From Halosimplex pelagicum (lineage in GTDB: Archaea; Halobacteriota; Halobacteria; Halobacteriales; Haloarculaceae), in NCBI RefSeq assembly GCF_013415905.1, contig NZ_CP058909.1, forward strand, positions 2,542,001 through 2,606,000: a stretch of DNA of 64,000 bases, given 5' to 3'. Made by a program: the position numbers and the translations under genes. The notes below the pieces were generated by a model. The model was given only the letters and a program-made list of their open reading frames with translations. It was not told the origin of the DNA and did no database searches. Positions 51,363-59,931 of this stretch are shown piece after piece (the first letter of the stretch is position 1; every line of letters starts with the position of its first letter).

Positions 51363-52733
51363 CTATGGGGCGTCGTCAGGGCGGACTGTGCCGCCGTTAA
51401 CTAACGGTTTTTCGAAGGGCATCGTCTCGGGGTCCAGCGGCTTCGTGAACGTCCACGTCTCGCCGGGCTGGACGTCGAAGACGGCGTCGGCCGTCTGGGT
51501 GTGCTCCGTGACCGCGAGCACGCGGGCGTCGTGGGCCTCGCCGTTGCGCAGGCCCGACAGCGTGTAGCTCTCGGTCGACCGGGACAGCCCCGTCGCGGCG
51601 TCTTGCCAGGTCGACGTGTCCGTGGGTCGGTACTGGACGGTCACGGTCCCGTTGTCGTGGGTGTTCGTCCACGAGAGGTCCACGCTGTCGGCCGTGACGT
51701 TCGAGACAGCCAGGTCCCCCGGCGCCGGCAGCGCCGTCGTCGCCGCGACCTCGGCGGAGTCGTTGCCCTGCTCGCCGCCCTGCGTGGCACAGACGCGGTA
51801 GTAGTAGCGCTCGCCGTCCGGGAGGCCCGCGTCGACGAAACTGGTCACGCCGGCGCCGACCGTCGCGAAGGGCGACCCCGAGGTGTCAACGCCCGGCGAC
51901 GTGCTCCGGTAGAGCTCGAAGCTGTCCTCGGTGCTGAAGGGATCGTCCCACGTGACGGTGATGGCGTCGGCGGCCGAGGTGGTGGCGTCGACGCCCGGGA
52001 CCGGACCGAGGACGTACTCGATCTCGACGCGGCCGTCGCCCGCCCGGACACCCGTCGATCCCGAGACGTTCGTCCCGCTGCTGGCGACCCAGCCCGAGCC
52101 GCCACCGCCGGGGCCGCCGGATTCGTCGTCGCTGGCCGCGCCGACACCCCCTCCGCCACCACCGTAGTAGCCGCCACCGCCGCCACCGCCGGCGGACCCA
52201 TTGGTGTCGGTCGATGCGCCGGCACCACCCTGCCCGAGCGAGCCATCTTCGCCGTCGACGGCGCTGGCGGTCCCGCCGGCACCGCCCGACGAGAGCGTCC
52301 CGCCCTCGCCGCCGATCGTCCCGGCCCCCTCTTCACCCTCCTGCCCGTTCTGATTCGCGCCGCCGCCGTGTCCGGGGTCCCGGGTGGTGTACGACCCCCA
52401 ACCACCAGCACCGCCGGCGACGATGAGCCGGTCGGAGAGTGTCTCCCCACCGCGGCGGACATCGGTGGCCCCACCACCGTCGTTGCCCGTCGATTGGGTC
52501 CCGCTCCCGCCGGCGCCACCGCCGTTGAATCCGCCGGGACCGTTGTCCGTGCCGCCCTCACCGCCCACGTACGGATAGAGTGTGCTGATACCCGTCACGT
52601 CGAACGTCGCCTCGGCACGGCCGCCCTCGGCGGAGGCGGTGCTCGCCCCCCACACGCGGATCGTCACCTGCGCGACGTTGTCCGGGACGGTCCAGGTGTG
52701 GCTCCCGACCGTGTCGAACGTCTCCGTCGGCAT
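51363..52733 (-). CDS. glycine-rich adhesin with two fibronectin III domains
   Basis: A 456-aa protein. It starts with a small beta domain (ETFDTVGSHTWTVPDNVAQV), then about 170 residues of glycine-rich sequence (GGGAGGSGTQST, GGGGGGGYYGGGGGG) of the type found at phage tail-fibre tips, and closes that domain with RVEIEYVLG. Two fibronectin III-like domains (about 245-335 and 335-420) follow. The glycine-rich part is probably a polyglycine-II or sheet-forming receptor-binding tip. It lies between the propeller gene and the small tail gene, all one operon. Confidence 0.7.
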   Translation of the reverse strand: MPTETFDTVGSHTWTVPDNVAQVTIRVWGASTASAEGGRAEATFDVTGISTLYPYVGGEGGTDNGPGGFNGGGAGGSGTQSTGNDGGGATDVRRGGETLSDRLIVAGGAGGWGSYTTRDPGHGGGANQNGQEGEEGAGTIGGEGGTLSSGGAGGTASAVDGEDGSLGQGGAGASTDTNGSAGGGGGGGYYGGGGGGVGAASDDESGGPGGGGSGWVASSGTNVSGSTGVRAGDGRVEIEYVLGPVPGVDATTSAADAITVTWDDPFSTEDSFELYRSTSPGVDTSGSPFATVGAGVTSFVDAGLPDGERYYYRVCATQGGEQGNDSAEVAATTALPAPGDLAVSNVTADSVDLSWTNTHDNGTVTVQYRPTDTSTWQDAATGLSRSTESYTLSGLRNGEAHDARVLAVTEHTQTADAVFDVQPGETWTFTKPLDPETMPFEKPLVNGGTVRPDDAP

Positions 52734-53216
52734 CTACAGCACCTCCCCGAGTGCGTCTTCCACAGCTGACCGGTCGGCGTAGTCATCCTCGTCGGCAAGG
52801 ACGAACAGGTCAAGCTGCAGGCGCGGGCTGAACGTCTGGTTCGCCGCCTGTCCACCGACGACGACCGCCCACACGCCGCGGAACGACTTGGCCGCCACGT
52901 CGACCGACGGCGCCAGCCGGACGACCTGCGAGTCGACCGGTGCCGCCGCGGGGAGGCGTTCGCGATACCACGGCACGCCGTCGTCGTCCCGCCCTCGGGC
53001 GCCCGTATGGGCGAACTCCAGCAACTGCCGCGCCGTCTCGAAGCGCTGACGGGCCGCTGGCTCGCCGTCGACGGGGCTGGAGAACAGCAGCGTCGCTGTC
53101 TCCTGGCGGCCGGGCACGGCCTCGACGATGTCGCCGGTCGTGCCGTTGACGACGACGTCGGTGTCGCTCCCGGCATCGGCTTCACGCAGCGAGAGCATCC
53201 ACGTTGGGTCCGCCAT
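52734..53216 (-). CDS. tail protein, unknown, next to tape measure
   Basis: A 160-aa protein (MADPTWMLSLREADAGSD), beta-rich with a helical middle (RQRFETARQLLEFAH) and a TFSPRLQLDLFVLADEDDY strand region. It starts directly after the tape measure stop, the position of the distal tail protein in siphoviruses, so that role is a reasonable guess. Confidence 0.52.
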   Translation of the reverse strand: MADPTWMLSLREADAGSDTDVVVNGTTGDIVEAVPGRQETATLLFSSPVDGEPAARQRFETARQLLEFAHTGARGRDDDGVPWYRERLPAAAPVDSQVVRLAPSVDVAAKSFRGVWAVVVGGQAANQTFSPRLQLDLFVLADEDDYADRSAVEDALGEVL

Positions 53217-55604
53217 TTAGACCCCCTCCCGGTTGGCGCGGTCGCCCTTGCGCGCGTCGCTGCGGTCGATCCGCTCGTCCATCTTCGCGACGATCTCGCC
53301 GTCCTCGACGGTGATCTCGGCGACCTTCTCGACGACGCGCTCGCGGAGCACATCCCGGTTGGTCGTCCGCGTCGGTGCCTGGTAGCTGCTCAGCGAGGTG
53401 GTCGGTGCCTCGACCGTTCCGAAGGTCTGCTGGTCGACGCCGGGCAGGCGGTTGGCCGCCTTGATCGCCCGGTTGAGATACGAGATCATCGCGTTGACGC
53501 CCTCGGTGAGGTTCGAGACGGCGGCGTTGATCGTGTCGCCGACGAGCGTCACGATGCCGCCGAACGTGCTCGCGAAGGCGTTGTAGACGCGGTTGAGTTG
53601 CTGCTGGGTCGTGACGAGTACCGCCGCCATGACGCGGGCGAGTGAGTTCTGAGCGAAGGTCTGCAGGCCGGTGAACAGCGTTTCCCAGGCCGCGGAGAGC
53701 GCCTTCTGTCCCTTCTCGGAGGCCCACGTCGCGACGGCGGAGGTGATCTCCGAGAGCGAGCCGTCCGTGCCGGTCAGCCCGGCAGCGATGCCAGTCACCG
53801 CCGAACTGAGGACACCCAGCGCGATCGTGAACGCCGTTTCGAGGTCAGATCTCGCGTCCTCGCTCGTCAGGTACGACGTAATGCTGTTGATCAGCCCTCC
53901 GGTGACGGTGCCCTGGTCGCCAGTAAGTCCGCCGATGATGTCCTGCGCGCCGGTCCGGAAGTAGCCCCAGATGGTCTCGTTGATCTCTCGCATCGCCGTC
54001 TGCGTCTCGGAGCTTTTGAAAAACGAGGTGATGCCGCCGAGTAGCCCGTCGACGAGCCGCTGTGCAGTGCCGTGGATGTCCTGCAGATCGACGAGTCCAC
54101 CGGTCACGTTCGAGATGATGCCCTGTAGCGAGCCGCCGAAGCGCTTGCTTGCATCGCCGGAGACGGCGTCGACGAGCGCATCGACGGCCGTCTCGCCGAG
54201 GCTCCGCAGTGCCCCACGGATGTCCGCCATCGGAATCGACTGCGCGGCATCGAGGAGTGCTCGGAAGCCTCGTCGCATCAGGTCCCCACCGGACCCGCGG
54301 AACCAGCGCTGGAGGCTGCGGATGCCCTGCTGGAGCGTCGGGACGAGCGAGTCCAGCAGCGCATCGACATCGATGTCTTCGAGAGCGCCGACCAGGCCGC
54401 CCAGTCCATCCTCGGCCAGCGACGTGACGACATCGACGACATCGCCGGCGTCGCTGATGCCGTTGAGCGTGCTGAGGAACGACTCGAACAGGCCGACCCC
54501 CGACTCGATAGCCGGGAGTACGACGTTCAGGATCCGCATCCCGAAGGCCGTGATCTCCGGGAGCGCATCGAAGACGGCGTCGGCGATCGCCAGCAACTGC
54601 GGCGCGACCGCTCTGGTGACGCGCATCATCCCCTCGAACGCGCCGCGGGCGTTGTCGCCGACGAAGGAGACGAAGTCGACGAAGACCGGCAGTGCCTCGC
54701 GGGCCAAGTCGGACAGGACGCCGGCGACCTCCGGGAGCGTCCGCATCGCCGCCTGCCCCAGCGACCGGAGGGTGCTCCCGAACTCGTCCATCCCGCCGAC
54801 TGCAGACAAGACGTTCTGCGTGAGCGTCGGGAGTGCGTTGATACCGTCCTCGATGAGCGGCGCGAACTGGGAGCCCCACTCGGCGACGACACCACTGAGT
54901 TCGTCTTTGATGGTGCCCAGGCGTGCCTGGAGCGCCGACATCGGCCCCTCGACATCGTCGAGGCGCTGCTCCTCTTCTTTCAGCTGGCGCAGTCGTGTGC
55001 GCTGGGCATCCGTCAGCGACCCGGTCTCCTCGCGGAGCGTTTCGAGTTCCTCGATCTGGTCGCGGACGGCCAGCAGCTGCTCTTGGTACTGGCCAGTCAG
55101 CTGCTCCCCATAGGCGAGCGCGCCGGATCCGACGACCAGTCCGAACGCGCCGGCGAGCGCACCACCGGCGGTCGCCAGCCCGCCGACCGTCGCGAGCAGC
55201 GGGACGAGCGCGGTCGAGAGCGTCCCGGCGGCGACCGTCAGGGCTCCGAACGCCAGCGACGCGGTCGTTATCGACGTTGTCAGGACGCCGAATGACCCCG
55301 AGAGCCCGCCAGTCGACAGCGACAGTGCGGAGAACATCCCCGACGTCGTGCCTGCCTGCCGACCAGCCCTACCGATATCGTCGCCAGCCTCGTCAGCCTC
55401 GTGGGCCAGCGCCAGCAGCGCAGCCGTCAGTTGATGTGACTCGCCACGGACATCTTCCAGCCCACCTTCGGCGGTTTCGAGATCGGCACGGGTGCTTGTC
55501 GCCTCGCGACCGAGCCCGCCCAGCGACCGCTTCACCGACTCGATCCCCTTGGTCACGTCGGCAGTGCGGCTGCTGATCGAGACTGCTAAATTGTCGAACG
55601 ACAT
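53217..55604 (-). CDS. tape measure protein
   Basis: A 795-aa protein, long, helical and hydrophobic in patches: an N-terminal coiled coil (RADLETAEGGLEDV), a hydrophobic stretch at about 110-165 (FGALTVAAGTLSTALVPLLA, GGALAGAFGLVVGSGALAYG), a second coiled coil (QEQLLAVRDQIEELETLREE, RQLKEEEQRLDDVEG) and many helical repeats to the end. This is typical of tape measure proteins, which set tail length. It is preceded by the tail chaperone pair and followed by tail-tip genes, as in siphoviruses. Confidence 0.88.
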   Translation of the reverse strand: MSFDNLAVSISSRTADVTKGIESVKRSLGGLGREATSTRADLETAEGGLEDVRGESHQLTAALLALAHEADEAGDDIGRAGRQAGTTSGMFSALSLSTGGLSGSFGVLTTSITTASLAFGALTVAAGTLSTALVPLLATVGGLATAGGALAGAFGLVVGSGALAYGEQLTGQYQEQLLAVRDQIEELETLREETGSLTDAQRTRLRQLKEEEQRLDDVEGPMSALQARLGTIKDELSGVVAEWGSQFAPLIEDGINALPTLTQNVLSAVGGMDEFGSTLRSLGQAAMRTLPEVAGVLSDLAREALPVFVDFVSFVGDNARGAFEGMMRVTRAVAPQLLAIADAVFDALPEITAFGMRILNVVLPAIESGVGLFESFLSTLNGISDAGDVVDVVTSLAEDGLGGLVGALEDIDVDALLDSLVPTLQQGIRSLQRWFRGSGGDLMRRGFRALLDAAQSIPMADIRGALRSLGETAVDALVDAVSGDASKRFGGSLQGIISNVTGGLVDLQDIHGTAQRLVDGLLGGITSFFKSSETQTAMREINETIWGYFRTGAQDIIGGLTGDQGTVTGGLINSITSYLTSEDARSDLETAFTIALGVLSSAVTGIAAGLTGTDGSLSEITSAVATWASEKGQKALSAAWETLFTGLQTFAQNSLARVMAAVLVTTQQQLNRVYNAFASTFGGIVTLVGDTINAAVSNLTEGVNAMISYLNRAIKAANRLPGVDQQTFGTVEAPTTSLSSYQAPTRTTNRDVLRERVVEKVAEITVEDGEIVAKMDERIDRSDARKGDRANREGV

Positions 55605-55610
55605 GAATAA

Positions 55611-55868
55611 TTACTGAAACTGTTGTTCCCACTCCGAACGCGACTGTTCGGCGTCGTACTGCGAGCGTGACAACGAGTTCTCGTGCTGGTGCTGCTGACG
55701 GCTCTGGTATTCGAGGTACATCTCGGCCTGTTCGCCGAGGGCGATCATCTGCTCGTCACGGACGGTCAGGTCGCCCATCAGCGGCGGCCAGGTCCGTCGA
55801 TAGCCACGCTCTTCCAGGCGCTTCTCGTGGAGCGCCTGCTCGGCGAGGTCAGGAAGGTCTACGTCGCG
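55611..55868 (-). CDS. tail chaperone extension (T-like), read by -1 frameshift
   Basis: An open frame of 85 codons with no suitable start of its own, in the -1 frame relative to the chaperone gene above, ending at TAA 55611-55613, 7 nt before the tape measure ATG. It reads RDVDLPDLAEQALHEKRLEE and is Gln/Glu-rich at the end (MYLEYQSRQQHQHENSL, SEWEQQFQ). An internal ATG could give a 56-aa peptide, but the slippery site at its head argues for a fusion. It is the equivalent of the lambda T domain, which binds the tape measure protein. Confidence 0.75.
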   Translation of the reverse strand, partial: RDVDLPDLAEQALHEKRLEERGYRRTWPPLMGDLTVRDEQMIALGEQAEMYLEYQSRQQHQHENSLSRSQYDAEQSRSEWEQQFQ

Positions 55869-56203
55869 TTTCCCGGCAGGTCGATCTCGTCCATCGCGGC
55901 CTGGATGTCTTCAACGCCGCTCCAGGCCTGCTGCATCGCGAACCACAGCACCGACCGCTTTCGCATCGGCATCTCATCTGGGTCCACGTCCGGCTCGTCG
56001 AGATACTCGCGAATCGCGTTCCGGATCGCCTCGTCTTCCGCGTCGGGGCCCTCCTGGGCCTGGGATTCGAGCGCGTCCAGCTCGTCGCGCGTGATGTCCT
56101 CGACCTCGATGGGGAGCTCGTCCCCGTCGACGTGGAGCGTCGCCTCGATAGTGTCCTTGCTCTGCAGCCACTCGGCCGTATCGTCAGTCGTGTGTTCTGT
56201 CAT
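55859..56203 (-). CDS. tail assembly chaperone (G-like)
   Basis: A 114-aa acidic helical protein (MTEHTTDDTAEWLQSKD; DELDALESQAQEGPDAEDEA; WFAMQQAWSGVEDIQAAM), placed between the tail tube and tape measure genes like lambda gpG. It ends LPGNAT. Codons 111-112 (GGA AAC), with the preceding G, form the heptamer GGGAAAC; a -1 slip there makes a fusion of about 197 aa with the downstream frame. The assignment is by position and frameshift, not by family similarity. Confidence 0.78.
   Translation of the reverse strand: MTEHTTDDTAEWLQSKDTIEATLHVDGDELPIEVEDITRDELDALESQAQEGPDAEDEAIRNAIREYLDEPDVDPDEMPMRKRSVLWFAMQQAWSGVEDIQAAMDEIDLPGNAT
55868..55874 (-). promoter_or_regulatory. -1 programmed ribosomal frameshift site
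   Basis: On the gene strand, G GGA AAC fits X XXY YYZ exactly and is in the correct phase with the chaperone frame. The zero frame stops two codons later (ACG TAG follows GCG), and the -1 frame is open for 85 codons. Confidence 0.8.
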
Positions 56204-56211
56204 GAGTTACC

Positions 56212-57486
56212 TCAGGAGTGAGTTGCTTCGACCGCCGGGTCGCCGTGCCCTTCCAGGGTGATGCCGTAGATGAGGTTTGAGTCCCCACCGGAGTGTTCGA
56301 CATCGTCGTCGTCAGTCAGCTGGGCGTTGTTGACGGTGACATCGCCATCCGGGTAGCCGTAGACGACGTCGCCCTCCTTCCCGGTGAAGTAGTTGTAGTT
56401 CTGCTTCGCGCTCTCGTACGGCCCAGCGAGGTCTGCGTCGACGGAGACTGTCCGTGAACCGCAGTCGATGGACTGACGGCGAGTCCCCTGGCGCGCTTCC
56501 CGGGAGATGTCGACCTCGATGGAGAGGTCGAGCGCGTGAACGCGGTCGGCAGCAGCCGACTCGGCGAGCGCGCCACCGTCCCAGGACGAGGACGTCCCGA
56601 GGAACAGGTAGTTCGATACGTCCGTCCCGATCGCGCTGGCCCGCGACCCGGCGCCGAGGATCGGGACGCCACGGACGGCGTCGACGCCGTCGGTCTCGGT
56701 CCCGACGAGCGGGTCTTCGAGCAGCGAATTACCGTTGCCGTCCTTGACGTCGATGTCGCCGACGTGCGATCCGTCAACCCAGATGGCGTCTATATCGCTG
56801 AACGACTCGCCCGTATCACCGGTGACTGACGTCGTCCCGTCGAGGGTGAACGTGTCGCTCGTCGTGCCACCCTCAGATTCGATGGTGACCGTCTGGGTGG
56901 TGTCCTCGGCGCTCGTCGAGACGACCTCGGGAGTCACGCCGTCGGCGGGCTGGTGGATGATGATCTGTGTGACCTTCTCCGCCGCGTAGCCTGCCTCGGC
57001 GACGATCGGGCTTGACGCCGACGGGTCGCCCGGTGCAGCACCGGAGCTGGGCCTGCACCCCGAACCGTAGACGTACTCACGGAAGCCCGCACCTTTCGCG
57101 CCACCCGAGTCGACTTCGCGGCGGAACAGGACTTCGTGCGTGGGTTCGCTGGTCTGGTAGTCGTACGTGAGGAGTTCCCCGATCGGGTCGTTCGCGTTGC
57201 CATCGCCATCGATGAAGAAGCGCTGGAGCCACCACTGCACGGTGAGGTCGTGCTCCTCGGCGCCGCGGAAGTGATCTGTCGTATCTCCACTCCCGGCGGC
57301 CTGTTGCCCCTCAACACCGGCGTCGCCGGACCAGCCGGGGTAGCTGGCGATGTAGTCACCGTAGCGGTTCCACTCGGGATCCTCCGGTACGCGCGGGATG
57401 CCGTCGCTGTCGAACGTGGACGGGATCCACTCCGCGCGAACGTTCTGGAGTGCCGACTCAGTTGGTGCAGGTTGGTTCGTACTCAT
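56212..57486 (-). CDS. major tail tube protein
   Basis: A 424-aa protein, beta-rich, with Gly/Asp/Ser loops. Position (after the tail terminator-like gene and before the chaperones) and abundance-type composition point to the tail tube. Segments such as HDLTVQWWLQRFF, LDLSIEVDISREARQG and ITLEGHGDPAVEATHS near the end look like tube beta strands. It contains an inserted domain (about 195-265: TVTIESEGGTTSDTFTLDGT) that may project outward. The role is inferred mainly from order. Confidence 0.7.
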   Translation of the reverse strand: MSTNQPAPTESALQNVRAEWIPSTFDSDGIPRVPEDPEWNRYGDYIASYPGWSGDAGVEGQQAAGSGDTTDHFRGAEEHDLTVQWWLQRFFIDGDGNANDPIGELLTYDYQTSEPTHEVLFRREVDSGGAKGAGFREYVYGSGCRPSSGAAPGDPSASSPIVAEAGYAAEKVTQIIIHQPADGVTPEVVSTSAEDTTQTVTIESEGGTTSDTFTLDGTTSVTGDTGESFSDIDAIWVDGSHVGDIDVKDGNGNSLLEDPLVGTETDGVDAVRGVPILGAGSRASAIGTDVSNYLFLGTSSSWDGGALAESAAADRVHALDLSIEVDISREARQGTRRQSIDCGSRTVSVDADLAGPYESAKQNYNYFTGKEGDVVYGYPDGDVTVNNAQLTDDDDVEHSGGDSNLIYGITLEGHGDPAVEATHS

Positions 57487-57507
57487 AAGTCTGGTACTGC
57501 TTGATGG

Positions 57508-58038
57508 TCACGGCACGTACAGGGCGCCGTAGTTCAGTTGTCGCTGTGCGATGCGGACCGGTGGGTCTTCATTAAGATCGTCCGGGGCGTCTGGACCGCG
57601 CTGACCCCCGACGCGCGTAAATCCCGTCCCCGGCGCCGACCAGTGCTCACGGCAGATGTCGAGCGCATGCCCAGCAATCTCGTCGACGATCGTCCCGGCA
57701 TCAACCGCCGCGTAGTCGTCGCTCCCACGATAGTTATCCTCGTCGTGGTCTTCGGCGCGCGCGGTCGCCAACAGCACCCCCTGGGGTGACTGGCCCGGTC
57801 CGCGTTCGGTCATGAAATCAAACGTCGACTCACCACCACTCGTCTCGTTCGAGAAGGAGACAACCAGGCTCGGGAAGACGGCGCCGACGTTGTCGATGGA
57901 GTCCGCGGCCGGCATGTGTGCTTGGTGGTCCGGCGAGGCTTCCAGGTCGTACCCGCGGACCATGCTGGGGTCCCATTTGGCGACCAGGAGATCGATCATC
58001 TCCTGCTCGGGTTGCGTGGGTGGGCTGCGCGTGGGCAT
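57508..58038 (-). CDS. tail terminator / completion-like protein
   Basis: A 176-aa protein from ATG 58038 (MPTRSPPTQPEQEMIDLL), 5 nt after the upstream stop. The layout (an N-terminal helix, VFPSLVVSFSN strand, then GTIVDEIAGHALDICREHW) fits a minor tail terminator. It lies between head-tail completion genes and the tail tube gene, the usual place. No sequence family was recognised. Confidence 0.55.
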   Translation of the reverse strand: MPTRSPPTQPEQEMIDLLVAKWDPSMVRGYDLEASPDHQAHMPAADSIDNVGAVFPSLVVSFSNETSGGESTFDFMTERGPGQSPQGVLLATARAEDHDEDNYRGSDDYAAVDAGTIVDEIAGHALDICREHWSAPGTGFTRVGGQRGPDAPDDLNEDPPVRIAQRQLNYGALYVP

Positions 58039-58043
58039 CGGGG

Positions 58044-58433
58044 TCAGACCTCCCGACACTCCAGACGAATCAGGCCGTTTCGTTCATCGACTGGCGTTTC
58101 GACGACGTACGTCGTTGCGGTCTCATCCTCAATGCGGACTGCGGCCTCACCGTCCTCACCAAAGCCCGTCCACTGGTCATGGGCATCGTCGCGGACGCGG
58201 TAGACGCGATCAACATCTGCGGTGGTGCCGCCTGTGTCGCGGTCCGCGTCCGGCTGAGGGCTATCGGCGCGTGCCGGGATCCCCGACTTGGTTGGTGCCT
58301 CGGGATACGTGACGCTGTACCCGTCGCCCGGGGAATAGGAGGCGTCGCTGGGTTCGTAGATGTCAATCGTCGTGTTATGCAGGGTGCCCGAGTGGACGCG
58401 GCGGAGCGCGCTCTCGACGACATCACGGGGCAT
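58044..58433 (-). CDS. head-tail joining-like protein
   Basis: A 129-aa protein: TTIDIYEPSDASYSPGDGYSV, DRVYRVRDDAHDQWTGFG, ATTYVVETPVDERNGLIRLE. A small beta-barrel-like fold in the position of a neck or head-closure protein. The stop of the preceding gp10-like gene is 2 nt away. The function is inferred from order. Confidence 0.5.
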   Translation of the reverse strand: MPRDVVESALRRVHSGTLHNTTIDIYEPSDASYSPGDGYSVTYPEAPTKSGIPARADSPQPDADRDTGGTTADVDRVYRVRDDAHDQWTGFGEDGEAAVRIEDETATTYVVETPVDERNGLIRLECREV

Positions 58434-58434
58434 G

Positions 58435-58881
58435 TCAGGCGCTCACCTCCAGGTCCGCACTCGCTTCCGGGTTGACCTCGTCCGCCGTCGGGAGTTGGTC
58501 GACGTCGTCGCCGGGCACGGCCTGGACCGAGGCCCGGAGCGTCCCGGTCTCGATGAGCCCCTTCGCTGTGATGATGCGCTTGATGCGCCGTTCGAGCCCG
58601 TACGCGATCGTCTGGACGAGTTCCTCGGCGGACCCAATCGCGTCGAGCGTCGTGTTCGTGTCGGCGGCGATCGCCGCCTGGAGGTTGCTCCTGTACGCAT
58701 GGATCGCGGGCCGGACGAACGGCTTCGGGTCCATCTTGCTGGTGCCAAATTCGAGGTAGACGGCATACTCGACCGCCGTGCCGACAACCCAGGGACCGCC
58801 GCCAGTCCACCGCTCTTCAAGCCGTTCCAGCTCCTCGATCGTCTCTTCGATCCCTTCGACCATCAGGGAGAGCTCAGCCAT
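58435..58881 (-). CDS. HK97 gp10-like tail completion protein
   Basis: A 148-aa protein of the HK97 gp10 type: a helix GIEETIEELERLEERW, the signature YAVYLEFGTSKMDPKPFVRP, then RIKRIITAKGLIETGTLRAS. This family joins the head to the tail or completes the tail end. It shares one base with the upstream connector stop. The conserved EFGT...P.PF pattern makes this the firmest of the neck assignments. Confidence 0.8.
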   Translation of the reverse strand: MAELSLMVEGIEETIEELERLEERWTGGGPWVVGTAVEYAVYLEFGTSKMDPKPFVRPAIHAYRSNLQAAIAADTNTTLDAIGSAEELVQTIAYGLERRIKRIITAKGLIETGTLRASVQAVPGDDVDQLPTADEVNPEASADLEVSA

Positions 58882-59255
58882 CAGCGGAGCCCCTTGGAAT
58901 CCGGCACGCCGATCGACGCGCTCGGTTTGTCGGCACCGGCCAGCTTGCCAGTCGGGTCGAGCGTGACCGCGAGCTGTCCATGCGTCGTCCCCGAGAGTCC
59001 CTCGCCGGTCTCGCCTTCGAACGACACCTGGCCGTCCCCCTCACGCGCCGAGGAGATCTGCCGCTCCGGCGCCGATGCGATCAGGTGCGCCGCCAGTTGC
59101 GTGACGACGTCGTCACGGACGCCGTCGTCGATTCCCTCACCCTTGATGAGTGGATCGTACAGCCGACCGGCAGGGCCGATCAGCGTGTTGATCTGCGAGT
59201 CGCTGAGGTCGGACCCGCCGAGGGCGTCCCGGACATCGTCTGGCGCGACCGTCAT
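58881..59255 (-). CDS. head-tail connector protein
   Basis: A 124-aa protein beginning MTVAPDDVRDALGGSDLSD, with a helical bundle (INTLIGPAGRLYD, DDVVTQLAAHLIASAPERQI) typical of gp6-like or connector adaptors, followed by a loop-rich C-terminus. Placed directly before gp10 as in many siphoviruses. A 4-nt overlap (ATGA) with the upstream gene. Confidence 0.65.
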   Translation of the reverse strand: MTVAPDDVRDALGGSDLSDSQINTLIGPAGRLYDPLIKGEGIDDGVRDDVVTQLAAHLIASAPERQISSAREGDGQVSFEGETGEGLSGTTHGQLAVTLDPTGKLAGADKPSASIGVPDSKGLR

Positions 59256-59542
59256 CGGCCGATCATGCGGCGCTGCCGCTCTTTGACCTCCTTGATTCGC
59301 CGGAGTTCCGCCATCGTCTCGTCATCGACGGCGACCGCAGCGCCGGCCGCCGGCGGCGGACCACCAGAGCCCCCGATGTCCGGCGGTCCTTGGTGGTCCG
59401 CGACGGCAGCCGGGAGGGCGACGGCTTGTGGTTCGATCTGGATCGCTGGCCCCGGCGGTGAGGGTTGTGGGCCACTCCAGAACGGCGGGTCGGTGACGGG
59501 CATGTCCCACCACCAGGGCAGCCAGTACTCGGCGTCGTCCAT
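59252..59542 (-). CDS. small Pro/Trp-rich virion-region protein
   Basis: A 96-aa protein: a Trp-rich start (YWLPWWWDMP), a Pro/Gly/Ala-rich middle (GPPDIGGSGGPPPAAGA) and a C-terminal charged helix (AELRRIKEVKERQRRMI). Unusual composition; perhaps a linker or a minor head protein. It overlaps the connector gene by 4 nt. Not recognised. Confidence 0.5.
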   Translation of the reverse strand: MDDAEYWLPWWWDMPVTDPPFWSGPQPSPPGPAIQIEPQAVALPAAVADHQGPPDIGGSGGPPPAAGAAVAVDDETMAELRRIKEVKERQRRMIGR

Positions 59543-59545
59543 CAG

Positions 59546-59926
59546 TTACTCCTCCAGCTCGTCGAGGCGGTCGTCGATGACTTCGAGCGCGGTCGTCCGA
59601 TCGTCGCTCTCGACTTCGAGCTCGCGGATCCGTTGGAGCTTGGCGACGGAATCGACCTCGGCGACGCGCTCCTCGATCTCGTCGACGGTCAGCTCCTCCG
59701 GGTGGGGATCGACCTCCACATCACCGGCGGTATCGTCGGTCGCCGACCCGTCGTCAGCGTCGGCCTCGTTGCTGGCCGACTCGGCGCCGTCGTCGATCGA
59801 CTCGAACGACCCGGGGATCCGCTCGTAGACGCTGACAGGGATCTCGGCCTCGTCGCCGCGGGTCAGGTGGTCGCCGTCGACCCAGACGTCACCGTCGGTG
59901 ACGCGGACCCGTGTGGTCTCGGGCAT
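59546..59926 (-). CDS. acidic protein after major capsid gene
   Basis: A 126-aa protein from ATG 59926 (MPETTRVRVTDGDVW). The first 45 residues look like a small beta domain (VWVDGDHLTRGDEAEIPVSV), then comes an acidic linker and a C-terminal helix (LTVDEIEERVAEVDSVAKLQ, SDDRTTALEVIDDRLDELEE). The C-terminal part resembles the Rho-N-like helices placed after capsid genes in haloviruses. The function is unknown; head completion is possible. Confidence 0.5.
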   Translation of the reverse strand: MPETTRVRVTDGDVWVDGDHLTRGDEAEIPVSVYERIPGSFESIDDGAESASNEADADDGSATDDTAGDVEVDPHPEELTVDEIEERVAEVDSVAKLQRIRELEVESDDRTTALEVIDDRLDELEE

Positions 59927-59931
59927 GGGTC

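Noticed and set aside
51501..52769. Plus-strand 422-codon open frame
   Set aside because: Antisense to the glycine-rich adhesin gene; Arg/Val-rich with no recognisable domain.
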